Of a stretch of DNA of 64,000 nt, positions 45,744-55,008 are shown in pieces; position 1 is the stretch's first letter, and every line of letters begins with the position of its first letter. Source of the DNA: Streptomyces sp. LUP30 (GTDB lineage: Bacteria; Actinomycetota; Actinomycetes; Streptomycetales; Streptomycetaceae); contig NZ_MJAJ01000018.1 of assembly GCF_001746365.1 (NCBI RefSeq), positions 1-64,000 of the forward strand, read 5' to 3'. The notes beneath the pieces were generated by a model. The model saw only the letters and a program-made list of their open reading frames with translations. It was not told the origin of the DNA and did not search any database. The translations under genes and the position numbers were made by a program.

Positions 45744-46625
45744 CTCCGGGACCGTCCCAGCCCGCCCCGCGTCGGTCAGCGGCGCCATCAGGTCGCCGAA
45801 GTCCTGCAACCGCGGTGCGACGTCGGACGCCATGAAGGCGAGCGTCCCGGCCGACCGGCACTCCTCGATCTCCTCCCAGGTCACCGGCGCCGACACGGTC
45901 GGCTCGGCCCGGGCCCGCAACGTGTACGGCGCGGCCGTCGTCTTGCGCGCCGCGTTCTGACTCCAGTCGACGAACACCTTCCCCGGCCGCAGGCTCCGCG
46001 TCATCCGGTGCAGCACCAGCCGCGGAGCGGCCCGTTCCGCCTCCACGGCCAGCTGTTTGGCGTACTGCGTGACCCGTTCGGACGACGCCCCCCGCACCGC
46101 CGCCAGCAGATGCAGCCCCTTCGACCCTGACGTCTTCGGGTACGCCTCGATGCCGTCCGCCGCCAGCCGCTCCCGCAGCCACAGCGCGACCTCGCAGCAC
46201 TCGACGACGGTCGCGGGCGCGCCGGGGTCGAGGTCGAAGACGAGCCGGTCGGCGAGCTCCGGCCGCTGGATCACCCACTGGGGCGTATGGAACTCGGTGA
46301 CGAGGTTCGCCGCCCAGACCAGGCTCGCCAGGTCCTGCACGACGACCATCCGCGCCGGCCCCTCCGAGCGCGGCACCTCGGCGGTGGTGACCCACTCGGG
46401 CGTCCCGGGCGGCACGTTCTTGGCGAAGAAGACCTGCCCGTCGGGGCCGTCCGGATAGCGCAGGAAGGACAGCGGCCGGTCGCGCAGATGGGGCAGCAGG
46501 GCATCGGCGACGGTCGCGTAGTAGTGCAGCACCTCGCCCTTGGTGAACCCGGTCGCCGGATACAGCACCTTCTCCAGATTGCTGAGCGCGAGCCGCCGCC
46601 CCTCCACCTCGGTGATCGGCGTCAT
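45726..46625 (-). CDS. LigD-type NHEJ polymerase (stand-alone PolDom)
   Basis: This 299-residue archaeo-eukaryotic primase-type polymerase has the metal-binding DLDPG, the SGSKGLHLL motif and VFVDWSQN, which together identify the LigD polymerase domain. It fills in or adds ribonucleotides at broken ends during non-homologous end joining. The ligase and nuclease domains of LigD are absent, so they must be encoded elsewhere. It is divergent from ku with only 55 bp between starts. ATG 46625 is the family start. Confidence 0.92.
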   Translation of the reverse strand: MTPITEVEGRRLALSNLEKVLYPATGFTKGEVLHYYATVADALLPHLRDRPLSFLRYPDGPDGQVFFAKNVPPGTPEWVTTAEVPRSEGPARMVVVQDLASLVWAANLVTEFHTPQWVIQRPELADRLVFDLDPGAPATVVECCEVALWLRERLAADGIEAYPKTSGSKGLHLLAAVRGASSERVTQYAKQLAVEAERAAPRLVLHRMTRSLRPGKVFVDWSQNAARKTTAAPYTLRARAEPTVSAPVTWEEIEECRSAGTLAFMASDVAPRLQDFGDLMAPLTDAGRAGTVPEAGATA

Positions 46626-46680
46626 ACGATGAGAATCACACGAAACCGGTGCATAACGCTCACTCGGGAGGGTGCTGCAC

Positions 46681-47796
46681 GTGCGATCCATCTGGAACGG
46701 CGCCATCTCGTTCGGCCTCGTCAGCATCCCGATCAAGCTGGTGAACGCCACCGAGAGCCACTCGATCTCGTTCCGCCAGATCCACACCGAGGACGGCGGC
46801 CGCATCCGCTACCGCAAGGTCTGCGAGCTGGAGGAGCGCGAGGTGAGCTCGGCCGAGATCGGGAAGGGGTACGAGGACGCCGACGGCACGATCATCCCGA
46901 TCACCGACGAGGACCTGTCCCATCTGCCGCTCCCGACCGCGAAGACGATCGAGATCGTGGCCTTCGTCCCGGCCGACCGGATCGACCCGCTCCAGATGGA
47001 CGCCGCCTACTACCTCCAGGCGGGCGGCGCCCCGGCGGCGAAGCCGTACACCCTGCTCAGGGAGGCCCTGAAGCGCAGCAACAAGGTGGCCATCGCCAAG
47101 TACGCCCTTCGCGGCCGTGAACGCCTCGGCATGCTCCGCGTCGTCGGCGACGCGATCGCCATGCACGGCCTGCTCTGGCCCGACGAGGTCCGCGCGCCGG
47201 AGGGCGTCGCCCCGGACACCTCCGTCACCGTCCGCGACAAGGAGCTCGACCTCGCGGACGCCCTGATGGACACCCTCGGCGAGGTCGACCTGGACGACCT
47301 GCACGACGAGTACCGCGAGGCCGTCGAGGAGGTCGTGGCGGCGAAGGCGGCCGGTGAGACGCCTCGGGAGGCCCCGAGCGCGCCGTCCAGCGGCAAGGTG
47401 CTGGACCTGATGGCCGCCCTGGAGAAGAGCGTGCGGGCGGCGAAGGAATCCAGGGGTGAACAACCCGAGCCCGCGGCGGACTCGGACTCGGACGCGGACG
47501 CGGAGCCTGCGTCGGGGGAGGCGAAGGTGAGCCGCCTGCACCAGCGCAGGTCCGCCCGCAGCGCACCCAAGCAGACCGGCGGCAAGAAATCGACTTCGAC
47601 GGCGAAGAAGGCGACGCCGGCCCCGCGGAAGTCGACCCAGGCGGCCAAGAAGTCGACGGCCTCGAAGAACACGGCCGCGGCGAAGAGCGCGTCGAGCGCC
47701 AAGAGCACGACGAAGAAGACCGCCGCGAAGAAGACGACGGCGACGGCGAAGAAGACCCCGGCAAAGAAGACCGCAGCCCGCAAACGAACAGCCTGA
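46681..47796 (+). CDS. ku: Ku DNA end-binding protein
   Basis: This 371-residue bacterial Ku starts RSIWNGAISFGLVSIPIKLV. It has the Ku core (about 1-255) and an unusually long Lys/Ala/Thr-rich tail (about 290-371, KKxT units), which in other Ku proteins threads along DNA. It recruits LigD to double-strand breaks. GTG 46681 has GGAGG 9 bases upstream; an in-frame GTG at 46672 directly abuts that site and is unlikely. It shares a divergent 55-bp promoter region with the polymerase gene. Confidence 0.95.
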   Translation: MRSIWNGAISFGLVSIPIKLVNATESHSISFRQIHTEDGGRIRYRKVCELEEREVSSAEIGKGYEDADGTIIPITDEDLSHLPLPTAKTIEIVAFVPADRIDPLQMDAAYYLQAGGAPAAKPYTLLREALKRSNKVAIAKYALRGRERLGMLRVVGDAIAMHGLLWPDEVRAPEGVAPDTSVTVRDKELDLADALMDTLGEVDLDDLHDEYREAVEEVVAAKAAGETPREAPSAPSSGKVLDLMAALEKSVRAAKESRGEQPEPAADSDSDADAEPASGEAKVSRLHQRRSARSAPKQTGGKKSTSTAKKATPAPRKSTQAAKKSTASKNTAAAKSASSAKSTTKKTAAKKTTATAKKTPAKKTAARKRTA

Positions 47797-47912
47797 CCGC
47801 CCTGACCGCCGGGTCGCCGTCCCCGGGCCGCCGAGTCCCCGAGTCCCCGGGTCCCTGGCCCCGGTCGCCCGGTCTCCGGAGCAGGAGGCCATGGCGGGTG
47901 GCGGTGCCCGGG

Positions 47913-47988
47913 GACCGGTGCCCGGTGGCGGGCGTCGGGCGTCGGGTGGCCGGAGACCGGTGCCCGGTGGCGGGCGTCGGGTGGCCGG
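47913..47988. repeat. 42-bp tandem duplication in the ku-acyltransferase gap
   Basis: GACCGGTGCCCGGTGGCGGG at 47913 recurs at 47955, a 42-bp period; the second copy lacks an internal 7-bp CGTCGGG duplication. The whole 305-bp gap (47797-48101) is C/G-rich simple sequence between convergent genes with no gene I can support. Confidence 0.7.
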
Positions 47989-48101
47989 CCGGAGGTGGGG
48001 CGGCACCCGGTGCCGGGCACCGGATGCGGGTCGCCGGTCACGTCACGTCCCCGGACCGACCGCGCCTCCCGGGGCGCCCCCTGCTCCCCGCGCTCCCGCC
48101 C

Positions 48102-49715
48102 TCACGCGCGAACGGCCGGCGGCAACGGACCGTCCTCGGCCGCGCTCCCCGCGTTTCCCGCGCCCGTTGAATCCCCCGCGGTCCCCGGGCTGTCCGCGCT
48201 CCCCGGGCTGTCCGGAGTTCCCGGACTCTCCGTGTCGCCCACGCTCGTGGACCCGCCCCCGGCCTGCTTCCCGCCGACCTCACCGGGGCCGACGGCCCCG
48301 CCGGCCTCCCGGCGACGGGCGGGGTCGGAGGAGACGTCGGCCCCCCGGGTCAGGCCCACCAGGACCGTGCCCACCCCCAGCCCCACCGCGGGCCACACGG
48401 GAAACGTGCCCCCGTGCGCGAACCCGTGTCCCGCGAAGTACGTCAGCGCGCAGACGCTCATCCCGAGCCCGCCCCACATCGGCCAGGACGCCGTTCCCCG
48501 AAGCCCCGCGTCGGGCCGCACCCGCACCTCCGCCACGGCCATTCCCCGCTCCAGCGGCCGCAGCGCCCGCACCACGCCCGTCAGGACGCCGCCCAGCACC
48601 AGGAGCCACGGCAACCGAAGCGCCCACCAGGCCATGGAGCCATAGCCGGGTTCGGGAGCCAGGCCGGTCAGGTAGAACGCGGCGGCGACGATCAGCACCG
48701 GCGCCATGTGCCACAGGTAGAGCGCCATGCTGCCGGCCCCCAGCACTCGCACGGCCCTTTCCACCCGGGCCCGTTCCAGCGCCCGCCGCACGACCGGTGC
48801 GACGAGGAGGGCCACCCCGACCTGCGCCACGGCCCAGGCCAGCATGGCGGGCGACGGCGGGTCGGCGTTGCTCAGCTCCTGCCCGGTCACCAGGATCAGA
48901 CTGACGGGAAACGGGCCGGGCCCGACCAGCGCGACGAACGCGGCCCCGCCGCCCACCGCGAGCGCGATCGGCGCGGCCGGCCGTCCGCCGCCGCCCAGCG
49001 ACCCGTCGCGCCAGCAGAAGCCGAGCTGGTAGACGACTCCCCACACGAGGAGGTAGTTCAGCGCGCCTACGGCTTCGACGATCCCGGGACGAGGCGAGCC
49101 GGCGGCCGCGACCGACGCGCCGATGCCGAGCCCGACGACGCCCATGCCCACGGGAACGCGCACCCCCCACCGTTCATGGAGGGCGTACAGCCCCGGCGTC
49201 AGGGCGCTGAGCAGCAGATACACCGGCAGGAACCAGAACTGCATGGCCATCGCCCACCCCACCAGCGCCAGCGTGGCGGGGTCCACCCCGAGCCCGGCGC
49301 ACACCCCGACGGCGAGCAGCACCAGGCCGCTGTACGCCGCGGCGGGCAGCAGCAGACGCACGGCCCGCTGCCCCACCCACCCGGCGACGGTCCCGCCGGC
49401 GGACCGGGCCCGCACCCAGGAGCCGCCGGCGGCATGTCCGCCGGCGAGGAAGAACAACGGCATGATCTGGAAGCCCAGGGTGAGCCACTGTGTCCAGGGC
49501 ACGGTCGCCAGCAGCTCCGGCGCGTCGATCTCCCCGTCCGGACGCCGGACCAGCCCGGTGATCAGCCAGTGCCCGAGCACCACCAGCAGAATGGCCCAGG
49601 CCCGCAGAAAGTCGACGTACCGATCGCGATCGCGACCCCGCTCCCCCTCGCGACCCCGCTTCCGCTCGTGCCCCCGCTCTCGCTCTCGATCTCGCTCTCG
49701 GCTCATGCCCCGCAT
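48102..49715 (-). CDS. Acyltransferase-3 family membrane protein
   Basis: This protein of about 537 residues has an extremely charged N-terminus (alternating Arg/Glu/Asp, residues 4-30), then DFLRAWAILLVVLGHWL, the first helix and catalytic His region of acyltransferase-3 enzymes. About ten further helices and a disordered Gly/Ser/Asp tail follow. Such enzymes O-acylate sugars of the wall, polysaccharides or antibiotics. ATG 49715 and ATG 49706 are both possible starts. Confidence 0.85.
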   Translation of the reverse strand: MRGMSRERDRERERGHERKRGREGERGRDRDRYVDFLRAWAILLVVLGHWLITGLVRRPDGEIDAPELLATVPWTQWLTLGFQIMPLFFLAGGHAAGGSWVRARSAGGTVAGWVGQRAVRLLLPAAAYSGLVLLAVGVCAGLGVDPATLALVGWAMAMQFWFLPVYLLLSALTPGLYALHERWGVRVPVGMGVVGLGIGASVAAAGSPRPGIVEAVGALNYLLVWGVVYQLGFCWRDGSLGGGGRPAAPIALAVGGGAAFVALVGPGPFPVSLILVTGQELSNADPPSPAMLAWAVAQVGVALLVAPVVRRALERARVERAVRVLGAGSMALYLWHMAPVLIVAAAFYLTGLAPEPGYGSMAWWALRLPWLLVLGGVLTGVVRALRPLERGMAVAEVRVRPDAGLRGTASWPMWGGLGMSVCALTYFAGHGFAHGGTFPVWPAVGLGVGTVLVGLTRGADVSSDPARRREAGGAVGPGEVGGKQAGGGSTSVGDTESPGTPDSPGSADSPGTAGDSTGAGNAGSAAEDGPLPPAVRA

Positions 49716-49808
49716 GCTGCCGCGTCCCCCAACCCCCCTACAGCGAAGAGCCCTTGTCGCAACCAAGCCGTGCCCGGTCCGCCACCCCCCGCTGCTTAGG
49801 CGACCGTC

Positions 49809-49836
49809 TTGACGCGTCGAATGTTACCGGTAACAT
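49809..49836 (+). promoter_or_regulatory. Promoter and LacI-type operator of the MFS/beta-galactosidase operon
   Basis: TTGACG (-35, 49809-49814), a 16-bp spacer and TAACAT (-10, 49831-49836) precede the transporter. ATGTTACCGGTAACAT (49821-49836) is a perfect 16-bp palindrome with the central CG step typical of LacI-family sites, and it covers the -10. The LacI-type gene two genes downstream is the likely repressor. Confidence 0.8.
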
Positions 49837-49900
49837 CGATGCTCGCCGGAGCATCAACCGCATCCCACACCGCAGTGGGCCGTCCGCCACTGGAGTCCGC

Positions 49901-51214
49901 GTGACCGACCACCCCACGGCACAGCGCACCCCGGCCCCCCACGCCCATCCGCTCGCCCCGTCCGCCCCCGTCTTCACCGCGCCCGCGGCGGCCGCCTCCT
50001 GTGCGGGCTTCGTCCTCATAGGCGCCCTGCAAGCCCTCTACGGCCCCTCGATCCCGTCCCTCCGCGCCGAGTTCGGTCTCTCGCCCTCCGCGGCGGGACT
50101 CGGCCTGAGCGCCCACTTCGTCGGCGGGGTCGCCGGCGTGCTCCTCTTCGACCGCCGCTACGCGCGCACGGGCAACCGCCGGATCCTCGGCGCCTCGTAC
50201 CTCCTGATGGCGGCCGGAGCGTCAGGCTTCGCACTCGCGTCCAGCTGGCCCGTCGCCCTCGCCGCGGCGTTCGTCGCGGGGCTCGGCTTCGGCGGTATCG
50301 ACTACGGCCTCAACCAGCTCTTCTCCATCGGATTCGGCCACCGCTCCACGGCGATGCTCAACATCCTCAACGCCCACTTCGGCATCGGCGCGATCCTCGG
50401 ACCGGCCCTGGTCGGCGTCGTCGGATCCGAGCACTACCCGGCCCTCTTCCTGGCCTTCGCGCTCGCCAACCTTCCGCTGCTGCTCTGCCTGCGGGGCGTG
50501 AGAGACCACGCCCCGCACCCCACCGACCGGACCGGCAACGGCAACGGCAACGGCAATGGCAATGGCAATGGCAACGGCAGCGATACCGACACCGGGCTCG
50601 TGGCCCGTACCGGTGCCAGTACCGAGGCCGACGCCGGCGGGCGCACGGCCGCCGATGCCGCCCTGCGGTCCGTCCTCGCCGTCTTCGTCACCCTCTACGT
50701 CCTGCACGTGGGCATCGAAGCGGGGGTCGGCGGCTGGGAACCCACCCACCTGGAGACCGTCGGCTACGGCGCGGGCGCGGCCGCCACCGCGACCAGCGTC
50801 TACTGGCTGATGATGACCGTGGGCCGCTTCCTGGTCGCCCCGATCGCCCTGCGCTTCTCCGCCCAGGCCATCATCACGGTCTCATGCGCCGGCATGACCG
50901 CGTGTCTGCTCCTGGCGAGAGTCCCCGACCTCGCCCCCTACGCCTACGCGGGCGTGGGCCTCTTCATCGCCCCGATCTTCCCCACCGGCCTGCCCTGGCT
51001 CAACCGGGCCGCCCCGAGAGCCCGCCGCGCCGGAGCGGTCGTCATCGCCGCGTCCATGCTGGGCGGCGTGGCGGCGGGGCCGGCGCTCGGCAGGACGATC
51101 GAGTGGTCCGGCGTCCGCGCCGTCCCCCTCATCCTCGCCGCGGTCTCGGCGGCCTGTCTGGCGGCCGCCCTCTGGCTGACCAGGGCGACGCGGACGCGCC
51201 GGACGTCCGCCTGA
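49901..51214 (+). CDS. MFS transporter
   Basis: This 437-residue polytopic protein has about 12 helices in two halves joined by a cytoplasmic loop that contains a Gly-Asn repeat (seven GN units from GGCAAY hexamers). The YGLNQLFSIGFGHRSTAMLN and GWEPTH regions resemble sugar-type MFS carriers. GTG 49901 has GGAG 8 bases upstream. Followed by a GH35 beta-galactosidase and a LacI regulator, so it probably imports a galactoside. Confidence 0.87.
   Translation: MTDHPTAQRTPAPHAHPLAPSAPVFTAPAAAASCAGFVLIGALQALYGPSIPSLRAEFGLSPSAAGLGLSAHFVGGVAGVLLFDRRYARTGNRRILGASYLLMAAGASGFALASSWPVALAAAFVAGLGFGGIDYGLNQLFSIGFGHRSTAMLNILNAHFGIGAILGPALVGVVGSEHYPALFLAFALANLPLLLCLRGVRDHAPHPTDRTGNGNGNGNGNGNGNGSDTDTGLVARTGASTEADAGGRTAADAALRSVLAVFVTLYVLHVGIEAGVGGWEPTHLETVGYGAGAAATATSVYWLMMTVGRFLVAPIALRFSAQAIITVSCAGMTACLLLARVPDLAPYAYAGVGLFIAPIFPTGLPWLNRAAPRARRAGAVVIAASMLGGVAAGPALGRTIEWSGVRAVPLILAAVSAACLAAALWLTRATRTRRTSA
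50534..50575 (+). repeat. Hexanucleotide repeat GGCAAY x7 in the MFS gene
   Basis: Seven GGCAAC/GGCAAT units encode Gly-Asn repeats in the central cytoplasmic loop. The C/T pattern in blocks (three C, three T, one C) suggests past expansion. Because the unit is 6 bp, length changes keep the frame. Confidence 0.9.
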
Positions 51215-51285
51215 GAGCGAGGACAGGGGGAGGGACACACCCGCACCCCCACCGGCATCCGCCCATCCGTCAATCCACTCATCCC

Positions 51286-51348
51286 CGCACCCGAAGCGCA
51301 CCGCACCCGAAGCGCATCGCATCCGAACCGCATCGCCCGCATCCGAAC
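51286..51348 (+). repeat. CGCAYCCGAA direct repeats upstream of the beta-galactosidase gene
   Basis: Four copies of an 11-bp core (CGCACCCGAAG or CGCATCCGAAC) start at 51286, 51302, 51318 and 51338, spaced 16, 16 and 20 bp. They lie between the MFS stop and the beta-galactosidase ATG, ending 12 bases before it. They could be regulator sites or plain slippage repeats. Confidence 0.65.
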
Positions 51349-51360
51349 CGAAGGGACCCC

Positions 51361-53124
51361 ATGCCCGCCCTCACCACCACCTCCGACGGCTTCCTCCTCC
51401 ACGGCGCCCCCTTCCGGATCATCTCCGGCGCTCTGCACTATTTCCGAGTCCACCCCGACCAATGGACCGACCGCCTCCGCAAGGCCCGCCTCATGGGCCT
51501 GAACACCGTGGAGACGTACATCCCCTGGAACCTCCACCAGCCCGAACCCGGCACCCTCGTCCTGGACGGGCTCCTCGACCTGCCCCGCTTCCTCCGCCTG
51601 GCGGCGGCGGAGGGCCTGCACGTCCTGCTGCGCCCCGGCCCCTTCATCTGCGCCGAGTGGGACGGCGGCGGCCTGCCCCACTGGCTCACCACCGACCCCG
51701 ACATGCGCCTGCGCAGCAGCGACCCCCGCTTCACGGACGTCATCGACCGCTACCTCGACCTCCTCCTCCCGCCGCTCCTGCCCCACATGGCGCAGGCGGG
51801 CGGCCCGGTCATCGCGGTGCAGGTGGAGAACGAGTACGGGGCCTACGGCGACGATGCCGCCTATCTCAAGCATCTGGAGCAGTCCTTCCGTTCACGCGGC
51901 GTCGAGGAACTCCTGTTCACCTGCGACCAGACCGACGGCGACCACCTCGAGAACGGCACACTCCCCGGCGTCCTGGCCACCGGCACCTTCGGCAGCCGCG
52001 TCGAGGCGTCGCTGCGGCGGCTGCGCGAGGCTCAGCCCGAAGGCCCCCTCATGTGCGCGGAGTTCTGGATCGGCTGGTTCGACCACTGGGGCGGTCCCCA
52101 CCACGGCAGGGACACCGAGGACGCCGCCGCCGACCTGGACCGGCTCCTGTCGGCGGGCGCCTCCGTCAACATCTACATGTTCCACGGGGGCACCAACTTC
52201 GGTCACACCAACGGCGCCAACCACCACCACGCCTACGCACCCACCGTCACGTCCTACGACTACGACGCCCCGCTCACCGAGAGCGGCGACCCGGGCCCGA
52301 AGTACCACGCCTTCCGCGAGGTCATAGCCCGCCACGCCCCGGTCCCCGACGAGCCGGCGCCCGCCCCGTCCCCCAAACTCCCGCGGACCACCGTCGAGTT
52401 GACCCACCGCACCCCTGTCTTCTCCCTCGCCGGAAGTCCCGTCCGCGCCACGGACCCCCTCACCGCGGACGACCTGGACCAGCGAGCCGGATACACCCTG
52501 TACCGAACGACGGTTCCGGCCCAGGGCCCCGGCCTCCTGCACTTCACGGGCGGCGTGGGAGACCGCGCCCAGGTCTTCCTGGACGGCGCCCCCGTGGGCG
52601 TTCTGGAACGCGAGCGCTACGACGAGACGCTGCCCGTGCAGGTCCCGCGCCCCGACGCCGTTCTCGAGGTGCTCGTGGAGAACATGGGCCGGGTCAACTA
52701 CGGCCCCCGCATCGGCGTCCCCAAGGGCCTCCTGGGCCCGGTCGCCTTCAACGACACTCCTCTGCAGGGCTGGGACTGCCATGCCCTGCCGCTGAACGAC
52801 GCCCCCGCCCCCTCAACACCCGCCACCGTGCCGGTCGCCACCGCGCCGCCCTGCGTCCAACCGGCCTTCCATCACGGCACGTTCGAGGTGGGGAACCCCG
52901 CCGACACGTTCCTCTCCCTTCCCGGCTGGACCAAGGGCGAGGCCTGGATCAACGGCTTCCACCTGGGCCGCTACTGGAACCGCGGCCCGCAGCGCACCCT
53001 CTACGTCCCGGCTCCGGTCCTGCGCCCCGGCGCCAACGACCTGGTCCTCCTCGAACTGCACGGCACGACCACCCTCCGTGCCCACCTCACGGACACCCCC
53101 GACCTGGGCCCGTCCAGCCCCTGA
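51361..53124 (+). CDS. Glycoside hydrolase family 35 beta-galactosidase
   Basis: This 587-residue GH35 enzyme has the N-terminal (beta/alpha)8 domain with the acid/base Glu158 in VENEYG and nucleophile Glu234 in MCAEFWIGWFDHWGG. Beta-sandwich domains follow (jelly-roll LPGWTKGEAWINGFHLGRYW). It has no signal peptide, so it acts in the cytoplasm on galactosides brought in by the MFS carrier. The start ATG is placed at the beginning of the conserved domain. Confidence 0.94.
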   Translation: MPALTTTSDGFLLHGAPFRIISGALHYFRVHPDQWTDRLRKARLMGLNTVETYIPWNLHQPEPGTLVLDGLLDLPRFLRLAAAEGLHVLLRPGPFICAEWDGGGLPHWLTTDPDMRLRSSDPRFTDVIDRYLDLLLPPLLPHMAQAGGPVIAVQVENEYGAYGDDAAYLKHLEQSFRSRGVEELLFTCDQTDGDHLENGTLPGVLATGTFGSRVEASLRRLREAQPEGPLMCAEFWIGWFDHWGGPHHGRDTEDAAADLDRLLSAGASVNIYMFHGGTNFGHTNGANHHHAYAPTVTSYDYDAPLTESGDPGPKYHAFREVIARHAPVPDEPAPAPSPKLPRTTVELTHRTPVFSLAGSPVRATDPLTADDLDQRAGYTLYRTTVPAQGPGLLHFTGGVGDRAQVFLDGAPVGVLERERYDETLPVQVPRPDAVLEVLVENMGRVNYGPRIGVPKGLLGPVAFNDTPLQGWDCHALPLNDAPAPSTPATVPVATAPPCVQPAFHHGTFEVGNPADTFLSLPGWTKGEAWINGFHLGRYWNRGPQRTLYVPAPVLRPGANDLVLLELHGTTTLRAHLTDTPDLGPSSP

Positions 53125-53320
53125 CGTCCCACACCCCGCCCGTCCTCCACCCGTCCCACCGCCTCCCGCCCCCCACCCGCCCGGTCCGCCTCCGTCCTCC
53201 ACCCCCGCTCCCGCCCGCGACCGGCCTATTCTGTGGGTCCGCGGGCAGGGCAGGCCCGTCGGATCCGCGGTCGAGACCCGACTCGCCCGCGGCCACTCCC
53301 GGCCGAAGGAAGCACCCACC

Positions 53321-54403
53321 ATGACCCGAGGCGCCGCCGACGGCCCGGCGACCAAGGGGCGCAGCCGCCGCAACTTCGCGGGCGCCCGCCCGGTGATGGA
53401 CGACGTCGCGAAACTGGCCGGGGTCTCCAAGCAGACGGTCTCCCGGGTGCTCAACGACCACCCGGCCGTCCGCGCCGAGACCCGCGAGGCCGTCCGGACG
53501 GCCATGCGCACGCTGGGCTACCGCCCCAGCAGCAGCGCGCGCTCGCTGGCCAGCGGCCGCACCCGCATGCTCGGCGTGATCTCCTTCGACGCGTCCCGCT
53601 ACGGTCCGGCCTCCACCCTGACCGCGATCAACACGGCGGCACAGGAGGCGGGCTACCTGGTGAGCTCGATCGCCCTGGACACCGCGGACCGGGACACGGT
53701 GGTGCGGGCCGCGGACCGGCTGTCGGCGGAGGGCGCGGACGGCGTGATCGCGATCGCCCCGCAGCTCAGGTTGGCCCGCGCGCTCGCCGAGGCCCGTCTG
53801 GACACCCCGCTGGTCGTCATGGACAACGACCTCGGGGACGGCACCCCCATGGTCACCTCCGACGCCCGCACCGGCGCCCGCAAGGCGACGCGGCACCTCC
53901 TCTCCCTCGGCCATCCGACGGTCCGGCACCTCGCGGGGCCGACGGGCTGGACGTCGGCCGACCGCAGGGCGGAGAGCTGGCGCGACACCCTCAGAGCGGC
54001 CGGAGCGGAGATCCACGCCCCCCTCGTCGGCGACTGGAGCGCCGACTCCGGATACGACCTGGGCCGCAGACTGGCCAAGGACCGGACCCTCACCGCGATC
54101 TTCGTGTCCAACGACCAGATGGCCCTCGGCCTGCTGCGCGCCCTCCACGAGGCAGGACGCCGGGTCCCCGAGGACGTCAGCGTCGTCGGCTACGACGACA
54201 TCCCGGAAGCCGCGCACTTCCTGCCCCCGCTGACCACGATCCGCACGGACTTCACGGACATCGGCACCATCGCGCTGCGCATCCTGCTCGACCGCATGGA
54301 CACCCCGCCGCAGCCCGCCGAACCCCCTGCGGCACCCGTCCCCGCCCTGACCCTCGTCCCCGTCGAACTGAAGATCCGCCACAGCACCACCACAAGGGGC
54401 TGA
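53321..54403 (+). CDS. LacI-family transcriptional regulator
   Basis: This 360-residue repressor has the LacI helix-turn-helix (MDDVAKLAGVSKQTVSRVLN), the hinge helix (SSSARSLASGRT) and a periplasmic-binding-like sensor domain. ATG 53321 follows GAAGGA. It lies at the 3' end of the MFS/beta-galactosidase unit, which has a perfect 16-bp palindrome over its promoter. It is therefore the probable galactoside-responsive repressor. Confidence 0.93.
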   Translation: MTRGAADGPATKGRSRRNFAGARPVMDDVAKLAGVSKQTVSRVLNDHPAVRAETREAVRTAMRTLGYRPSSSARSLASGRTRMLGVISFDASRYGPASTLTAINTAAQEAGYLVSSIALDTADRDTVVRAADRLSAEGADGVIAIAPQLRLARALAEARLDTPLVVMDNDLGDGTPMVTSDARTGARKATRHLLSLGHPTVRHLAGPTGWTSADRRAESWRDTLRAAGAEIHAPLVGDWSADSGYDLGRRLAKDRTLTAIFVSNDQMALGLLRALHEAGRRVPEDVSVVGYDDIPEAAHFLPPLTTIRTDFTDIGTIALRILLDRMDTPPQPAEPPAAPVPALTLVPVELKIRHSTTTRG

Positions 54404-54627
54404 GGATCCCGCCTCCGCCGCACGAACACGGCAGTGGGCCCGACTCCCGGCCGGACCCACCGCCGCACACCCACCCACCCGTACATCCACGCACCCGTAC
54501 AGCCGCACACTCATACGCCCAGGCACTCATCCGCCCACGGACCTGCGCGCCCATGCCCCACATGGCCGCGAAGCCGTAGCCGTAGCCGTAGCCGAAGGCG
54601 AAGTCGTAGCTGAAGGCCTGAGGCGCG

Positions 54628-54915
54628 TCAGCCGCCCACGTACCAGCTGAACCCGCCGTTGCTGGCGGCGACGGCGAGCAGCACGAGCCAGAGCACCACG
54701 TCGACGACGCCGAGGACGATGCCCGCCCTCGCCATTCCGGCCCCGGTCCTGACGGACGCCTGACGCCGGGCCACGGCGCCGAAGACGATGGCCAAGGGAC
54801 CGAGGACGATGTTCAGGAGGAACAGTCCGACGATGCCGCAGCACAGGCTGGCGATCGCGAGGCCGTTGGTGCGTGATCCGGAGGACGCGGCGGAAGAGCT
54901 GCCGTAACTCGTCAT
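54628..54915 (-). CDS. DUF4190-type small membrane protein
   Basis: This 95-residue protein has a Ser/Gly-rich N-terminus, two hydrophobic helices (NGLAIASLCCGIVGLFLLNI and IVLGVVDVVLWLVLLAVA) and the GPLAIVFGAVARRQA stretch between them, which is the DUF4190 pattern. ATG 54915 has GGGAG upstream. Downstream lies a short CCGTAG hexamer run (54576-54593). Function unknown. Confidence 0.75.
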   Translation of the reverse strand: MTSYGSSSAASSGSRTNGLAIASLCCGIVGLFLLNIVLGPLAIVFGAVARRQASVRTGAGMARAGIVLGVVDVVLWLVLLAVAASNGGFSWYVGG

Positions 54916-55008
54916 TGCATACTCCCGGTTGTCGGTTGCACGGACCGAACGGGTCACGCGCTCCTTACTTTCGACTTGGTTGTCCGAGTGCCCCTTCGAG
55001 ACGCCGGC

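Noticed and set aside
44110..46395. A long minus-strand frame containing seven-residue MTPGR-like repeats
   Set aside because: The repeats come from reading the intergenic 21-bp array in one frame; the frame conflicts with the LigD-type and phosphatase genes.
54571..54604. CCGTAG hexamer repeat as part of a second DUF4190-type gene
   Set aside because: On the minus strand it reads Gly-Tyr repeats as in some DUF4190 N-termini, but no membrane domain follows in frame, so I treat it as simple sequence.
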